Shown piece after piece: positions 1 to 8,641 of a stretch of 64,000 nt of DNA; position 1 is the first letter of the stretch, and every line of letters begins with the position of its first letter. The stretch spans positions 16,147 to 80,146 of the forward strand of contig NZ_JAGMUL010000013.1 of assembly GCF_019049285.1 (NCBI RefSeq). The letters run 5' to 3'. The notes below the pieces were generated by a model. The model was given only the letters and a program-made list of their open reading frames with translations. It searched no databases and had not been told where the DNA came from. The DNA is from Streptomyces sp. AC550_RSS872 (lineage in GTDB: Bacteria; Actinomycetota; Actinomycetes; Streptomycetales; Streptomycetaceae). The position numbers were made by a program, and so were the translations under genes.

Positions 1-22
1 TGGAGGCACGCATACTCGGGGG

Positions 23-967
23 GTGACCGCGTACGAACCGACGGGCGCACAAGACGCCGCCACTGCCGGACATGACGTCGCCTACGACGCCGTCGTCCTC
101 GCCGGGGGCGGCGCGCGGCGGCTCGGCGGTGTGGACAAGCCCGGCGTGCGCGTGGGCGGGCGCCCGCTGCTGGACCGGGTGCTCGCCGCCTGCGCCGACG
201 CGCGGACCACCGTCGTCGTCGCCGAGCCCCGGCCGACCGTGCGGCCGGTGACCTGGGCCCGTGAGGACCCGCCCGGCGGCGGCCCGCTCGCCGCCCTGGA
301 CGCCGGGCTGCGGCACACCACCGCGGAGCAGGTCGTCGTCCTCTCGGCCGACCTGCCCTTCCTCGACGAGCGCACGGTACGGCGGCTGCTGACCGCGCTG
401 CTCACCGGCGAGGCCGACGGCGCGCTGCTCACCGACGCCGACGGCCGCGACCAGCCCCTCGTCGCCGCGTACCGCGCGCCCGTGCTGCGCCGCGAACTGG
501 CCGCGCTCACCCGGGGGAACGACGGCCTCACCGGCCTCCCCCTGCGCCGGCTGACCGGCGCACTCGGTCTCACCCGCGTCCCCGACCCCGTCGCGTCCTT
601 CGACTGCGACACCTGGGACGACATCGCCACCGCCAGGGCACGCATCAGGGAGCATGGGCACGTGTTGGATGAATGGATTTCCGCAGTCAAGGACGAACTC
701 GGCCTCGACCTCGACGTCGACACCAAGCTGCTGCTGGACCTCGCCCGCGACGCCGCCCACGGCGTGGCCAGGCCCGCGGCCCCGCTGACCACCTTCCTCG
801 TCGGGTACGCGGCAGCGCAGGCCAAGGGCGGCCAGGGCGGCCCCGAGGCCGTCGCCGAGGCCTCCCGCAAGGCCGCCGCGCTCGCCCTGCGCTGGGCGGA
901 GGAGGCCGCCGCCCAGTCCGACGCGGCCCCCGACGCCACCCCCGGCACCCGCCCGGACGCCGGATGA
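23..967 (+). CDS. MobA-like NTP transferase fused to a DUF6457 domain
   Basis: 314 aa with two parts. Residues about 20-205 form a MobA-type nucleotidyltransferase with the nucleotide loop LAGGGARRLGGVDKP (family pattern LAGGxSxRMGxDK) and a metal-site-like LSADLPFLDE. Residues about 215-300 (from LDEWISAVKDELGLDLDVD) match the small alpha-helical DUF6457 domain often found beside or fused to molybdenum-cofactor genes in actinomycetes. The expected reaction is attachment of GMP to molybdopterin, but the NTP substrate cannot be proved from sequence. GTG start; no strong ribosome site is visible. The stop overlaps the next start (ATGA), so it is translationally coupled to moeA, which supports a Moco role. 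Confidence 0.85.
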   Translation: MTAYEPTGAQDAATAGHDVAYDAVVLAGGGARRLGGVDKPGVRVGGRPLLDRVLAACADARTTVVVAEPRPTVRPVTWAREDPPGGGPLAALDAGLRHTTAEQVVVLSADLPFLDERTVRRLLTALLTGEADGALLTDADGRDQPLVAAYRAPVLRRELAALTRGNDGLTGLPLRRLTGALGLTRVPDPVASFDCDTWDDIATARARIREHGHVLDEWISAVKDELGLDLDVDTKLLLDLARDAAHGVARPAAPLTTFLVGYAAAQAKGGQGGPEAVAEASRKAAALALRWAEEAAAQSDAAPDATPGTRPDAG

Positions 968-2409
968 CCCCCCGCGGCACCCGGGCGGACGAGGACGCCG
1001 AGGACCTCGACGTCGAGGAGGTGCTCGCCCTCGTGAACGAAGACAACGGCCACCACACCCCTGGCGACCACGTGCCCGCACCCACCCCGCCCGCGACGGG
1101 CCCCGACCAGCCGGACCGGCACACGTCGAACCGGCACACGTCGAACCGGCGCGCGTCGGACCGCCACCAGCCCGACCAGCCCACGTCGGACCGCCACCAC
1201 AAGGCCACCCCCTGGCCCGAGGCCCGCGAGATCGCCGCCCGCGCCGCTCTGGCCGCCGCCCGGGCCGCCGGCCGTGCTCCCGTCTCCGTCCCGCTCGACG
1301 CCGCCCTCGGCCTCGCCCTGGCCGCCCCCCTCACCGCACTCACCGACCTGCCCTCCTTCGACACCTCGGCCATGGACGGCTGGGCCATCGCGGGCCCCGG
1401 CCCCTGGGCCGTACGGGAAGAGGGCGTTCTGGCCGGGCACGGCGAGCCCGAGCCGCTCACCGACGGCGAGGCCGTCCGGATCGCGACCGGCGCCCGTATC
1501 CCGCCGGACACCACCGCCGTTCTGCGCAGTGAGCACGGCCGCACCGACTCCAAGGGCCAACTGCACGCCACCCGGGAGGTCCAGCCCGGTCAGGACATCC
1601 GCCCGCGCGGCCAGGAGTGCCGTAACGGCGATCACCTGCTCGCCGTCGGCACCCTCGTGACCCCGGCCGTGCTCGGCCTGGCAGCCGCCGCCGGATACGA
1701 CACCCTCAGCGCCGTGCCCCGCCCCCGCGTCGAAGTCCTCGTCCTCGGCGACGAGTTGCTCACCAAGGGGCTGCCGCACGACGGGCTGATCCGTGATGCC
1801 CTCGGCCCGATGCTGCCGCCCTGGCTGCGGGCACTCGGCGCCGAGGTCACCGCCGTACGCCGACTCGGCGACGACGCCAAGGCCCTGCACAAGGCCCTCA
1901 CGACCTCCCGCGCCGACCTCATCGTCACCACCGGCGGCACCGCGGCCGGACCCGTCGACCATGTCCACCCCACCCTGCGCCGCATCGGCGCCGAACTCCT
2001 GGTGGACAGCGTCAAGGTGCGCCCCGGCCACCCCATGCTGCTGGCCCGCATCAAGGAGCACCAGCACCTCGTCGGCCTGCCCGGCAATCCCCTCGCCGCC
2101 GTCTCCGGCCTGCTCACGCTCGCCGAACCCCTGCTGCGCACGCTGGCCGCGCGCCCCGCACCGGAGCCCTACACGCTGCCCCTGAGGGACGCGGCACACG
2201 GGCATCCGTACGACACCCGGCTCATCCCCGTCGTCCTGCGCGGTGACCATGCCGTGCCGCTGCACTACCACGGTCCGGCCATGCTGCGAGGCATGGCGGC
2301 GGCCGATGCCGTCGCCGTCGTCCCGCCGGGCGGCATTCGTGCCGGCCAGGAGGCCGAACTGCTCGACCTGCCCTGGGCGCTCGCCGGCATCGAGGTGTGT
2401 TTCACGTGA
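964..2409 (+). CDS. moeA: Molybdopterin molybdenumtransferase MoeA
   Basis: 481 aa. MoeA inserts molybdate into adenylylated molybdopterin. Hallmarks are FDTSAMDGWAI at the domain-I active site, VLGDELL, the MoCF-fold loop TTGGTAAGPVDHV and GLPGNPLAAVSGL. Start set at ATG 964, which overlaps the upstream TGA, although the frame is open further upstream. The first roughly 80 residues are a poorly conserved, charged extension containing pentapeptide-like repeats (RHTSN RHTSN RRASD). It is not part of the usual roughly 400-aa enzyme and is probably disordered. The last codons overlap a parS site and the GTG start of the next gene. Confidence 0.95.
   Translation: MTPRGTRADEDAEDLDVEEVLALVNEDNGHHTPGDHVPAPTPPATGPDQPDRHTSNRHTSNRRASDRHQPDQPTSDRHHKATPWPEAREIAARAALAAARAAGRAPVSVPLDAALGLALAAPLTALTDLPSFDTSAMDGWAIAGPGPWAVREEGVLAGHGEPEPLTDGEAVRIATGARIPPDTTAVLRSEHGRTDSKGQLHATREVQPGQDIRPRGQECRNGDHLLAVGTLVTPAVLGLAAAAGYDTLSAVPRPRVEVLVLGDELLTKGLPHDGLIRDALGPMLPPWLRALGAEVTAVRRLGDDAKALHKALTTSRADLIVTTGGTAAGPVDHVHPTLRRIGAELLVDSVKVRPGHPMLLARIKEHQHLVGLPGNPLAAVSGLLTLAEPLLRTLAARPAPEPYTLPLRDAAHGHPYDTRLIPVVLRGDHAVPLHYHGPAMLRGMAAADAVAVVPPGGIRAGQEAELLDLPWALAGIEVCFT
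1117..1161 (+). repeat. 15-bp in-frame tandem repeat in moeA extension
   Basis: Two identical 15-mers CGGCACACGTCGAAC (1117-1131, 1132-1146) and a third degenerate copy (1147-1161) encode the RHTSN-type pentapeptides of the MoeA N-terminal extension. The copies are in frame, so copy-number changes would not break the gene. Confidence 0.85.
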
Positions 2410-2412
2410 AAC
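2399..2412. promoter_or_regulatory. parS, ParB-binding centromere site
   Basis: The sequence reads GTTTCACGTGAAAC, a perfect 14-bp palindrome identical to the Streptomyces parS consensus. It spans the last codons of moeA and the start of the K+ channel gene, so the site is coding in two overlapping genes. ParB spreads from such sites to organise the origin region and works with ParA in segregating chromosomes into spores. Confidence 0.9.
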
Positions 2413-3530
2413 TTCCGGGCCAGGACGCGATTGCCCGCGGGGCGGACGAGAGAGTCGCGACCTATCGGGTCAAACTCCCGAAGAAGATCGTGGAGCATCC
2501 GTTCCGGCAGGTCGCCAAGCGGGTCCTGCTGGCCCTGTCGCTGCTCGTGGCGGCCGCGCTGATCGTCTACGCCGACCACGACGGCTACAACGACAACTCC
2601 GACGGTTCCGTCGACCTGCTCGACGCCTTCTACTACGCGACCGTCAGCCTCTCCACCACCGGATACGGCGACATCACCCCGGTCAGTGACGCCGCCCGGC
2701 TCACCAACATCTTCGTCATCACGCCCATGCGGGTGCTGTTCCTGATCATCCTGGTCGGCACCACGCTCGAGGTCCTCACCGAACGGACCCGGGAGGAATG
2801 GCGTCTGAACCGCTGGAGGTCCACCTTGCGCGACCACACGATCGTCGTCGGTTTCGGCACGAAGGGGCGATCGGCGATCCAGACCGTCTGCGCGACCGGA
2901 CTGAGGAAGGACCAGGTCGTCGTGGTCGACCCCAGTTCCAAGGTGATCGACGCGGCCGTCGCCGACGGATACGCCGGGGTCACGGGGGACGCGACGCGCA
3001 GCGAGGTGCTGATGCGGGCCGAGGTGCACAAGGCGCGGAAGATCATCATCGCCACGCAGCGGGATGACACCGCCGTCCTGGTGACCCTGACGGCCCGGCA
3101 GCTCAACCGTGGCGCGAAGATCGTGGCCGCGGTCCGCGAGGAGGAGAACGCCCCGCTGCTCAAGCAGTCCGGTGCCGACGCGGTCATCACCAGCGCCAGC
3201 GCCGCCGGCCGGCTGCTCGGCCTCTCCGTGCTCAGCCCCGCCGCCGGCATGGTCCTGGAGGACCTGATCCAGCAGGGCAGCGGGCTCGACATCGTCGAAC
3301 GGCCGGTCATAAAGGCCGAGGTGGGCAAGAGCCCGCGGCAGACGGACGACCTCGTGGTGAGTGTCGTACGCGGACACCGGGTGCTCGGATACGACGATCC
3401 GGCCGTCGGGACACTGGAGTTGACGGACCGGCTCATCACGATCGTGCGGGCGACGCCGGGCAGTCAGGTCACACCTGATGAGCGGCGTCTGCCCCCGGGG
3501 CTGAAGCCCATGACTCCCCCGGGGGCCTGA
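2406..3530 (+). CDS. Two-TM potassium channel with TrkA-N (RCK) domain
   Basis: 374 aa. A hydrophobic segment near residues 35-50 is followed by a pore loop with the K+ filter STTGYGD, then a second hydrophobic helix (FLIILVGTTLEVL) and a cytoplasmic Rossmann RCK domain beginning TIVVGFGTKGRS, with VVVDPSS at the nucleotide-binding acidic position. This is the architecture of MthK-like ligand-gated channels. GTG at 2406 was chosen because it overlaps the moeA stop (GTGA) and has GAGG about 10 nt upstream; GTG 2397 is the alternative. The parS palindrome lies over the start codon, so ParB occupancy could interfere with expression (inference). Confidence 0.9.
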   Translation: MKLPGQDAIARGADERVATYRVKLPKKIVEHPFRQVAKRVLLALSLLVAAALIVYADHDGYNDNSDGSVDLLDAFYYATVSLSTTGYGDITPVSDAARLTNIFVITPMRVLFLIILVGTTLEVLTERTREEWRLNRWRSTLRDHTIVVGFGTKGRSAIQTVCATGLRKDQVVVVDPSSKVIDAAVADGYAGVTGDATRSEVLMRAEVHKARKIIIATQRDDTAVLVTLTARQLNRGAKIVAAVREEENAPLLKQSGADAVITSASAAGRLLGLSVLSPAAGMVLEDLIQQGSGLDIVERPVIKAEVGKSPRQTDDLVVSVVRGHRVLGYDDPAVGTLELTDRLITIVRATPGSQVTPDERRLPPGLKPMTPPGA

Positions 3531-3553
3531 GGCGCCCTCGGCGCCCGGCGCGG

Positions 3554-4402
3554 CTACTTGCGGTTGTACAGCCGCATCGTGATCGGCCCGAAGACCGCCA
3601 CGAACAATCCCGCCCAGCCCAGCGACCAGGCGACCTCGTCCGCCGGCCAGTCGCCGCCCATCAACCCGCGGACGGCCGACGACAGATGGGTGATCGGGCT
3701 GTTGTTGACGAAGGCCTGGAGCCAGCCCGGCATGGTCTTCGGGTCGACGAAGACATTGGACAGGAAGGTGAGCGGGAAGATCACCATCATGCTGACGCCC
3801 ATGACGGACTTCTCGGAGCGCAGCATCAGCCCGAACATCGTCCAGATCCACGAGAACGCGAACGAAAAGGCGACCAGCAGCGCGATCCCGGCCAGCACCC
3901 CGCCGACGCCACCGTCCGGGCGGTAGCCCAGGATGATGCCGACGGTGAGCATCACCACGGACGCGATCGTGTAGCGCAGGGCGTCGCCCAGCAGATAGCC
4001 GACCATCGTCGACGGCCGCCAGATCGGCAGGGACCGGAACCGGTCGAAGACGCCCTTCTCGATGTCGGTGTTCACCGAGACGCCGGTGTACATCGTGATC
4101 ATCACGACCGACATCACCAGGATGCCCGGCAGCAGGAACTGGATGTACTCCTCCGGGGACCCGGCCAGGGCGCCCCCGAAGAGGTACGTGTACATCAGCA
4201 CCATCATGATCGGGAACGCGGTGACGTCGAAGAGCTGCTCCGGCACATGCTTGATCTTCAGGATCGCCCGCCAGCCGAAGGTCATCGAGGCCGACCAGGC
4301 GCTGGGCCGCGGCGGCCGTTCCCCGGAGACCAGCAGCGCGGCGAGTGACTCGGCGCTGACGGGGGCGAGTTCCTTGCTCTCGGTCTGCGTCGCGGTGCTC
4401 AT
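3554..4402 (-). CDS. ABC-2 type transporter permease (DrrB-like)
   Basis: 282 aa. After a soluble N-terminus there are about six hydrophobic segments (for example [55 protein letters not shown]). The conserved stretch [16 protein letters not shown] is typical of the DrrB/NodJ permease family, which exports hydrophobic drugs or lipids. The ATG overlaps the TGA of the ATPase gene (ATGA), so the two form one operon. The substrate is unknown; no biosynthetic gene cluster is adjacent. Confidence 0.92.
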   Translation of the reverse strand: MSTATQTESKELAPVSAESLAALLVSGERPPRPSAWSASMTFGWRAILKIKHVPEQLFDVTAFPIMMVLMYTYLFGGALAGSPEEYIQFLLPGILVMSVVMITMYTGVSVNTDIEKGVFDRFRSLPIWRPSTMVGYLLGDALRYTIASVVMLTVGIILGYRPDGGVGGVLAGIALLVAFSFAFSWIWTMFGLMLRSEKSVMGVSMMVIFPLTFLSNVFVDPKTMPGWLQAFVNNSPITHLSSAVRGLMGGDWPADEVAWSLGWAGLFVAVFGPITMRLYNRK

Positions 4403-5448
4403 GCCGCCACCTCGTCCTTGTCGTCCTTGTCGTCCTTGTCGTCCTTGGCGTTCTCGGCGTTCTCGGCGTCGTGCGTGTCGTGGCCGGTGAGGGCGAGGAA
4501 CACCTCGTCCAGGCTGGGCTGGCCCAGCGAGAAGTTGTCGACGGTGATGCCGGTGCGGGCCAGCTCGGCGAGCGCGCGGGCGGCCTGTTCCGCCGCGCCC
4601 TGGCCGTTGCTCGCCCCGGAGCCGACGCGGGCGGTGAGCGCGACGGGGTCGGGCTCCAACGCCACGTCCGCGTCCAGGGCCAGCCGCAGCACACGCTCGG
4701 CATCCGGCCGCTGCGCCGCGTCCCGCAGCCGCAGATGGACGGAACCGGCGCCGACGGACGCCTTGAGTTCGCCCTTGGTCCCCTCGGCGATCACCTTGCC
4801 GCGGTCGATGACGGCGATCCGGGACGCCAGCTGGTCGGCCTCGTCCAGGTACTGCGTGGTCAGCAGCACGGTGGTGCCCTGGGCGACGACCGCGCGCACG
4901 ATGTCCCACACCTGGTTGCGGCTGCGCGGGTCGAGACCGGTCGTCGGCTCGTCGAGGAACAGCAGGTCGGGGGTGTTCAGGATGGACGCGGCGATGTCGA
5001 TACGGCGCCGCATGCCACCGGAGTAGTTCTTGACCTGCTTCCCGGCCGCGTCCGACAGCCCGAAGGCCTCCAGGAGCTGCCCGGCCCGCTCGCGGGCTGC
5101 GTGCTTGCCGTGTCCGAGGAGGCGGCCCAGCAGGACCAGGTTCTCGGTGCCGGTCAGGTCCTCGTCGACGGAGGCGTACTGGCCGGTCAGGCTTACCCGG
5201 CCGCGCACCTCGTCGGCCTCGCGGACGACGTCGTGGCCGAAGACATGGGCCTCACCGCCGTCGGGCCGTAGGAGGGTGGCGAGCATCTTCACCGTGGTCG
5301 TCTTGCCGGCGCCGTTCGGGCCGAGGACGCCGTAGACCGTGCCGGCCGGAACCGCGAGGTCCACGCCGTCGACGGCCCGCGTCTCACCGAACGTCTTCAC
5401 CAGGCCCGCGGTCTCGATCGCGAGACCGGACGTCGTCTGCGTGCTCAT
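4399..5448 (-). CDS. ABC transporter ATP-binding protein (DrrA-like)
   Basis: 349 aa ATPase with Walker [10 protein letters not shown], signature YSGGMRRR, Walker [14 protein letters not shown] and H-loop [11 protein letters not shown]. The roughly 100-residue C-terminal extension ([16 protein letters not shown] region) is the DrrA-family dimer and regulatory domain. The tail is unusual: four in-frame copies of a 9-bp repeat encode an Asp/Lys-rich end. It energises the downstream permease. It is divergent from the oxidoreductase at 5688 across about 240 bp. Confidence 0.95.
   Translation of the reverse strand: MSTQTTSGLAIETAGLVKTFGETRAVDGVDLAVPAGTVYGVLGPNGAGKTTTVKMLATLLRPDGGEAHVFGHDVVREADEVRGRVSLTGQYASVDEDLTGTENLVLLGRLLGHGKHAARERAGQLLEAFGLSDAAGKQVKNYSGGMRRRIDIAASILNTPDLLFLDEPTTGLDPRSRNQVWDIVRAVVAQGTTVLLTTQYLDEADQLASRIAVIDRGKVIAEGTKGELKASVGAGSVHLRLRDAAQRPDAERVLRLALDADVALEPDPVALTARVGSGASNGQGAAEQAARALAELARTGITVDNFSLGQPSLDEVFLALTGHDTHDAENAENAKDDKDDKDDKDEVAA
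4412..4447 (-). repeat. 9-bp tandem microrepeat in ABC ATPase tail
   Basis: Four perfect copies of TCGTCCTTG (plus-strand reading) encode the KDD-type repeats at the C-terminus of the ABC ATPase. Two copies of GCGTTCTCG follow at once. Slippage would change tail length without a frameshift. Confidence 0.9.
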
Positions 5449-5687
5449 GCTTCGGGGTCCTTCCGAGTGGCCGTCCGCGTTCTTGGGCTACGCATGGGGA
5501 GACTTTTACGGTCGCGCAGACTCATCGGTGCCGCACAGGGATTCTGGAACGGACCCGACGAAGGACCGAGGGACATGGGACCGCGGACCGAGGCGGCGGG
5601 CGCGCATGCGGTACAGGCGTCCGGACGAACGGCTCCGATGGGAGTACGCCCACCGGGGTGTGCGGGCCGGGGAGTAGCGTCCGTCCC

Positions 5688-6668
5688 ATGCATGCGATCA
5701 CGATTCCCGAACCTGGTGGGCCCGAGGCGCTGGTGTGGGACGAGGTCCCCGATCCCGTGCCCGGTGAGGGCGAGGTACTGGTCGAGGTGGCGGCCGGGGC
5801 CGTCAACCGCGCCGACCTCCTGCAACGGCAGGGCTTCTACAACCCGCCGCCCGGCGCCTCCGCCTACCCGGGCCTGGAGTGCTCCGGCCGGATCGCCGAG
5901 CTCGGTCCCGGAGTCTCCGGGTGGGCCGTCGGCGACGAGGTGTGCGCGCTGCTCTCCGGCGGCGGTTACGCCGAGAAGGTCGTCGTACCGGCCGGCCAAC
6001 TGCTGCCCGTGCCCAAGGGCGTGAGCCTCACTCAGGCCGCCGCCCTGCCCGAGGTGGTGTGCACGGTCTGGTCGAACGTCTTCATGGTGGCCCATCTGCG
6101 CCCCGGCGAGACCCTGCTCGTGCACGGCGGTTCCAGCGGCATCGGCACCATGGCCATCCAGCTCGCCAAAGCTGTCGGCGCCAAGGTCGCCGTCACGGCG
6201 GGCAGCAAGGAGAAGCTCGACCGGTGCGCCGAACTGGGCGCCGACATCCTCGTCAACTACCGGGAACAGGACTTCGTCGCCGAGGTCAAGAAGGCCACCG
6301 ACGGGGCCGGCGCCGACGTCATCCTCGACAACATGGGCGCCAAGTACCTGGACCGCAACGTCCAGGCCCTCGCCGTCAGCGGCCGCCTCGCCATCATCGG
6401 CATGCAGGGCGGCGTCAAGGGCGAGCTCAACATCGGCGCGCTCCTGGCCAAGCGCGGCGCCATCAGCGCGACCTCGCTGCGCGCCCGCCCCCTCGGCGAG
6501 AAGGCGGCGATCGTCGCGGCCGTACGCGAGCACGTCTGGCCCCTGCTGGACGCCGGCCATGTACGCCCGGTCGTCGACCGCGAGGTACCGATGAACGACG
6601 CGGCCGAGGCACACCGGGTGCTGGAGGAGAGCGGTCACGTCGGCAAGGTGCTCCTCGTGGTGCCATAG
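5688..6668 (+). CDS. NAD(P)H-quinone oxidoreductase (zinc-independent MDR family)
   Basis: 326 aa. Medium-chain reductase of the quinone reductase / PIG3 group. It has GroES-like motifs VNRADLLQRQGFYNPPPG and YPGLECSG, and a Rossmann loop HGGSSGIGTMAIQLAK, which fits the NADPH-binding pattern. Zinc ligands of alcohol dehydrogenases are absent. It probably reduces quinones or enones and has a detoxifying role. The ATG at 5688 gives the canonical family N-terminus (MHAITIPEPGG). There is no good ribosome site; TAGCGT at 5674-5679 could be a -10 element for a leaderless or near-leaderless transcript (inference). Confidence 0.93.
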   Translation: MHAITIPEPGGPEALVWDEVPDPVPGEGEVLVEVAAGAVNRADLLQRQGFYNPPPGASAYPGLECSGRIAELGPGVSGWAVGDEVCALLSGGGYAEKVVVPAGQLLPVPKGVSLTQAAALPEVVCTVWSNVFMVAHLRPGETLLVHGGSSGIGTMAIQLAKAVGAKVAVTAGSKEKLDRCAELGADILVNYREQDFVAEVKKATDGAGADVILDNMGAKYLDRNVQALAVSGRLAIIGMQGGVKGELNIGALLAKRGAISATSLRARPLGEKAAIVAAVREHVWPLLDAGHVRPVVDREVPMNDAAEAHRVLEESGHVGKVLLVVP

Positions 6669-6680
6669 CCCCGATCGCCC

Positions 6681-6712
6681 GACCCGCCGACCCGCCGACC
6701 CGCCGACCCGCC
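6681..6712 (+). repeat. 8-bp tandem repeat (GACCCGCC x4)
   Basis: Four perfect head-to-tail copies of GACCCGCC immediately downstream of the quinone oxidoreductase stop and just before the MITE-like element. No function is evident. Confidence 0.9.
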
Positions 6713-6724
6713 GTGCAGTCCTAG

Positions 6725-6906
6725 GGGTGTTTTGAAAGTCCCGCACAGCACCCGCGGCGCCCGGCACGCGCCCTCGCCGCACCGGCCAAAGGCCCAAGTA
6801 GCTTCCATCGAGGGCCTTCGTCCGCCACGCCGAAGGCACGCCCCGGCTGCGACACCAGCCGCTGCCGCGGCGGGCGCGGGTACCGCACGGGACTTTCAGA
6901 ACACCC
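6725..6906. mobile_element. MITE-like 182-bp element with about 32-bp imperfect terminal inverted repeats
   Basis: The left end GGGTGTTTTGAAAGTCCCG (6725-6743) matches the reverse complement of the right end, GGGTGTTCTGAAAGTCCCG (6888-6906), with one mismatch in 19. Similarity continues, with more mismatches, to about position 32 inwards. The interior encodes no protein. The size, ends and lack of a transposase fit a non-autonomous miniature inverted-repeat element. The left flank carries CTAG, an IS5-type YTAR target, but no clear target duplication survives on the right (CTCTG). The right end supplies the stop codon of the neighbouring minus-strand gene. Confidence 0.75.
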
Positions 6907-7831
6907 TCTGGCCGCGTCGCAGCCGGAGACCGACGAAGGCGAGGCCCAGACCGAGCCCGATGAGGACCAGGCCGGTCCCGAGCGGCAGGACCTGGAGCAC
7001 GGGCTCGGCGGGGTCCTCGGCATGCGCGACGGGCTGCCGTACGGGCGGGTCGGCCGGGGCGAGGGGGGCCGTGGAGGCCTCGTCGGCACCGTCCGGACTC
7101 TCGGGCGGCGGCCTTCCCACGTCGCCGTCTCCCTCCTCGTTCCCCTCGCGGTCGGCTTCCCGCCCGTACGGCTCGTGGTGCGCCGCCGCTTCCTCGTCCT
7201 CCAGCGGTCCCTTCTCCCGCCCCGGCCGCTCCCGCCCCTCACCAGCCCGGCTCCCGGCCCGGGAGGGCCCGTCGGACGGGGTGGGACGGGAGGCGCCGGG
7301 TCCGTGAGCGCTGGAGGTGGGGGACGCCCCGGAATGCCTGTCCTTCCTGCCCTGCCCGTCCTGCGTGTCCTGCCTGTCCGGCCGGGATTCCGCGGACCTG
7401 TCGGGCTTGCCAGGTTTTCCGGGCCTCCCGGGCTCCCCCGACCCGGCAGAGGAGGCCGAAGGGGACCTGGACGGACCGGTGGTGCCGGCGGACGGCCGGG
7501 ACTCGGCCGTGGGGCTGGGGCGGCTCGGGCTGGAGCTGGAGGAGGTCTCAGAGCCAGCCGTAGGGAAACCCGAGGGCGCGGCGGAGGGGGCGGAGGGGGT
7601 CCGCGCAGCAGCCGGGGAGCTGGAGGAAGCCCCGGGTGGGGTCGGCCCACGCGGGCCCTCGAAGCAGTACGCCGCCCCGGCCACCCCGTACGGCCCCACG
7701 ACCAGCCCCGCCACCAGCACACCCAGCGTCCCGGCCGTCCGCAGCGCCCCCCTCGACAAGCCGCACCGGTCGCTGCGGCCGGCTCGCGGCCGCCCCCGCC
7801 CCCCGCGTACCACCGCCAGCCATGAAGTCAT
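6896..7831 (-). CDS. Secreted/membrane-anchored low-complexity protein (LPXTG-lacking)
   Basis: 311 aa. An N-terminal membrane segment (TLGVLVAGLVVGPYGVAGAA, after an Arg-rich start) looks like a signal sequence. The long middle is Ser/Pro/Gly/Glu-rich and low in complexity. A C-terminal helix (LGTGLVLIGLGLGLAFVGL) ends in LRRGQRVF. The layout, signal then disordered stalk then C-terminal TM and basic tail, is that of a cell-surface anchored protein; no LPxTG motif is visible. The last two residues and the stop come from the MITE-like element, so the original C-terminus may have been slightly longer. ATG 7831 chosen to keep the signal sequence near the start. Confidence 0.65.
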   Translation of the reverse strand: MTSWLAVVRGGRGRPRAGRSDRCGLSRGALRTAGTLGVLVAGLVVGPYGVAGAAYCFEGPRGPTPPGASSSSPAAARTPSAPSAAPSGFPTAGSETSSSSSPSRPSPTAESRPSAGTTGPSRSPSASSAGSGEPGRPGKPGKPDRSAESRPDRQDTQDGQGRKDRHSGASPTSSAHGPGASRPTPSDGPSRAGSRAGEGRERPGREKGPLEDEEAAAHHEPYGREADREGNEEGDGDVGRPPPESPDGADEASTAPLAPADPPVRQPVAHAEDPAEPVLQVLPLGTGLVLIGLGLGLAFVGLRLRRGQRVF

Positions 7832-8024
7832 GGAACAAGCGTCACAGCACAGGACGTACCCGGCATTCCGGACTGCGCCACTCGACCGAACCGGGCGCAC
7901 GACCGGATACGTCGATACGGCGGCGACCCACCGGCCCACGGAATCCGCTCCGGCGTAAAAGGTGGATCACCCCACACAGGGGGCACCACGATGATGAGCT
8001 GTACGGGTGCGAGAGAATGGCGGC

Positions 8025-8558
8025 ATGGAGATGCCGAGGAACGAAAGGCCGTCCGAGAACCCCCAGATCCTGGTCGTGGGCCAGGACGGGATGGCGCTCA
8101 GCGGCGGCAACGGAGACGAGGACTCCCGCGAGATCCCGGTGACCGAGCAGGTCGAGCAGCCGGCGAAGGTCATGCGGATCGGCAGCATGATCAAGCAGCT
8201 GCTCGAAGAGGTGCGCGTGGCTCCGCTGGACGAGGCGAGCCGGGTCCGGCTGAAGGAGATCCACGCCAGCTCGGTGAAGGAGCTGGAGGACGGCCTGGCC
8301 CCGGAGCTCGTCGAGGAGCTGGAGCGGCTCTCCCTGCCGTTCACGGACGAGGCGACCCCGAGCGACGCGGAACTGCGGATCGCGCAGGCCCAGTTGGTCG
8401 GCTGGCTGGAGGGCCTCTTCCACGGCATCCAGACCACGCTCTTCGCCCAGCAGATGGCCGCGCGCGCCCAGCTGGAGCAGATGCGCCGCGCTCTTCCGCC
8501 GGGTGTCGGCGGTCACGAGGAGGGCGGCGAACACCGCCAGGGCGGGCCGTACCTGTAA
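8025..8558 (+). CDS. bpa: Bacterial proteasome activator Bpa
   Basis: 177 aa. Matches the Bpa/DUF2587 family (mycobacterial Rv3780): a disordered N-terminus, then a helical core (VMRIGSMIKQLLEEVRVAPLDEASR, then TPSDAELRIAQAQLVGWLEGL) that forms the four-helix bundle of the dodecameric ring. The C-terminus GGPYL fits the penultimate-Tyr motif (GQYL in mycobacteria) that docks into 20S core pockets and opens the gate without ATP. Start at ATG 8025 (GAGAG upstream) is preferred over GTG 8007. It is expected to feed unfolded or regulatory proteins to the proteasome. It ends at a strong terminator shared with the convergent kinase gene. Confidence 0.93.
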   Translation: MEMPRNERPSENPQILVVGQDGMALSGGNGDEDSREIPVTEQVEQPAKVMRIGSMIKQLLEEVRVAPLDEASRVRLKEIHASSVKELEDGLAPELVEELERLSLPFTDEATPSDAELRIAQAQLVGWLEGLFHGIQTTLFAQQMAARAQLEQMRRALPPGVGGHEEGGEHRQGGPYL

Positions 8559-8595
8559 GACACCCGTAAGACACAAGACGTCCGACACATACGCG

Positions 8596-8627
8596 AAGGG
8601 CCCGGCAGCCGCTGCTGCCGGGCCCTT
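8596..8627. terminator. Bidirectional hairpin terminator
   Basis: A 14-bp perfect stem AAGGGCCCGGCAGC / GCTGCCGGGCCCTT with loop CGCT sits between the convergent bpa and kinase genes. The stem ends in A/T on both sides, so it should work in both directions. Confidence 0.9.
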
Positions 8628-8641
8628 TCAACGCGCTGCGA

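Noticed and set aside
82..2271. 729-aa minus-strand reading frame
   Set aside because: Antisense of the MobA-like and moeA genes; composition (Gly/Arg/Val low-complexity) and codon pattern are those of a shadow frame in GC-rich DNA.
4412..4447. DDK-rich tail resembling an epitope tag
   Set aside because: It is a natural 9-bp slippage repeat at the end of the ABC ATPase; no other vector-like sequence is present.
2265..4703. 812-aa minus-strand reading frame
   Set aside because: Spans antisense of the K+ channel and an out-of-frame reading of the ABC permease; no family motifs.
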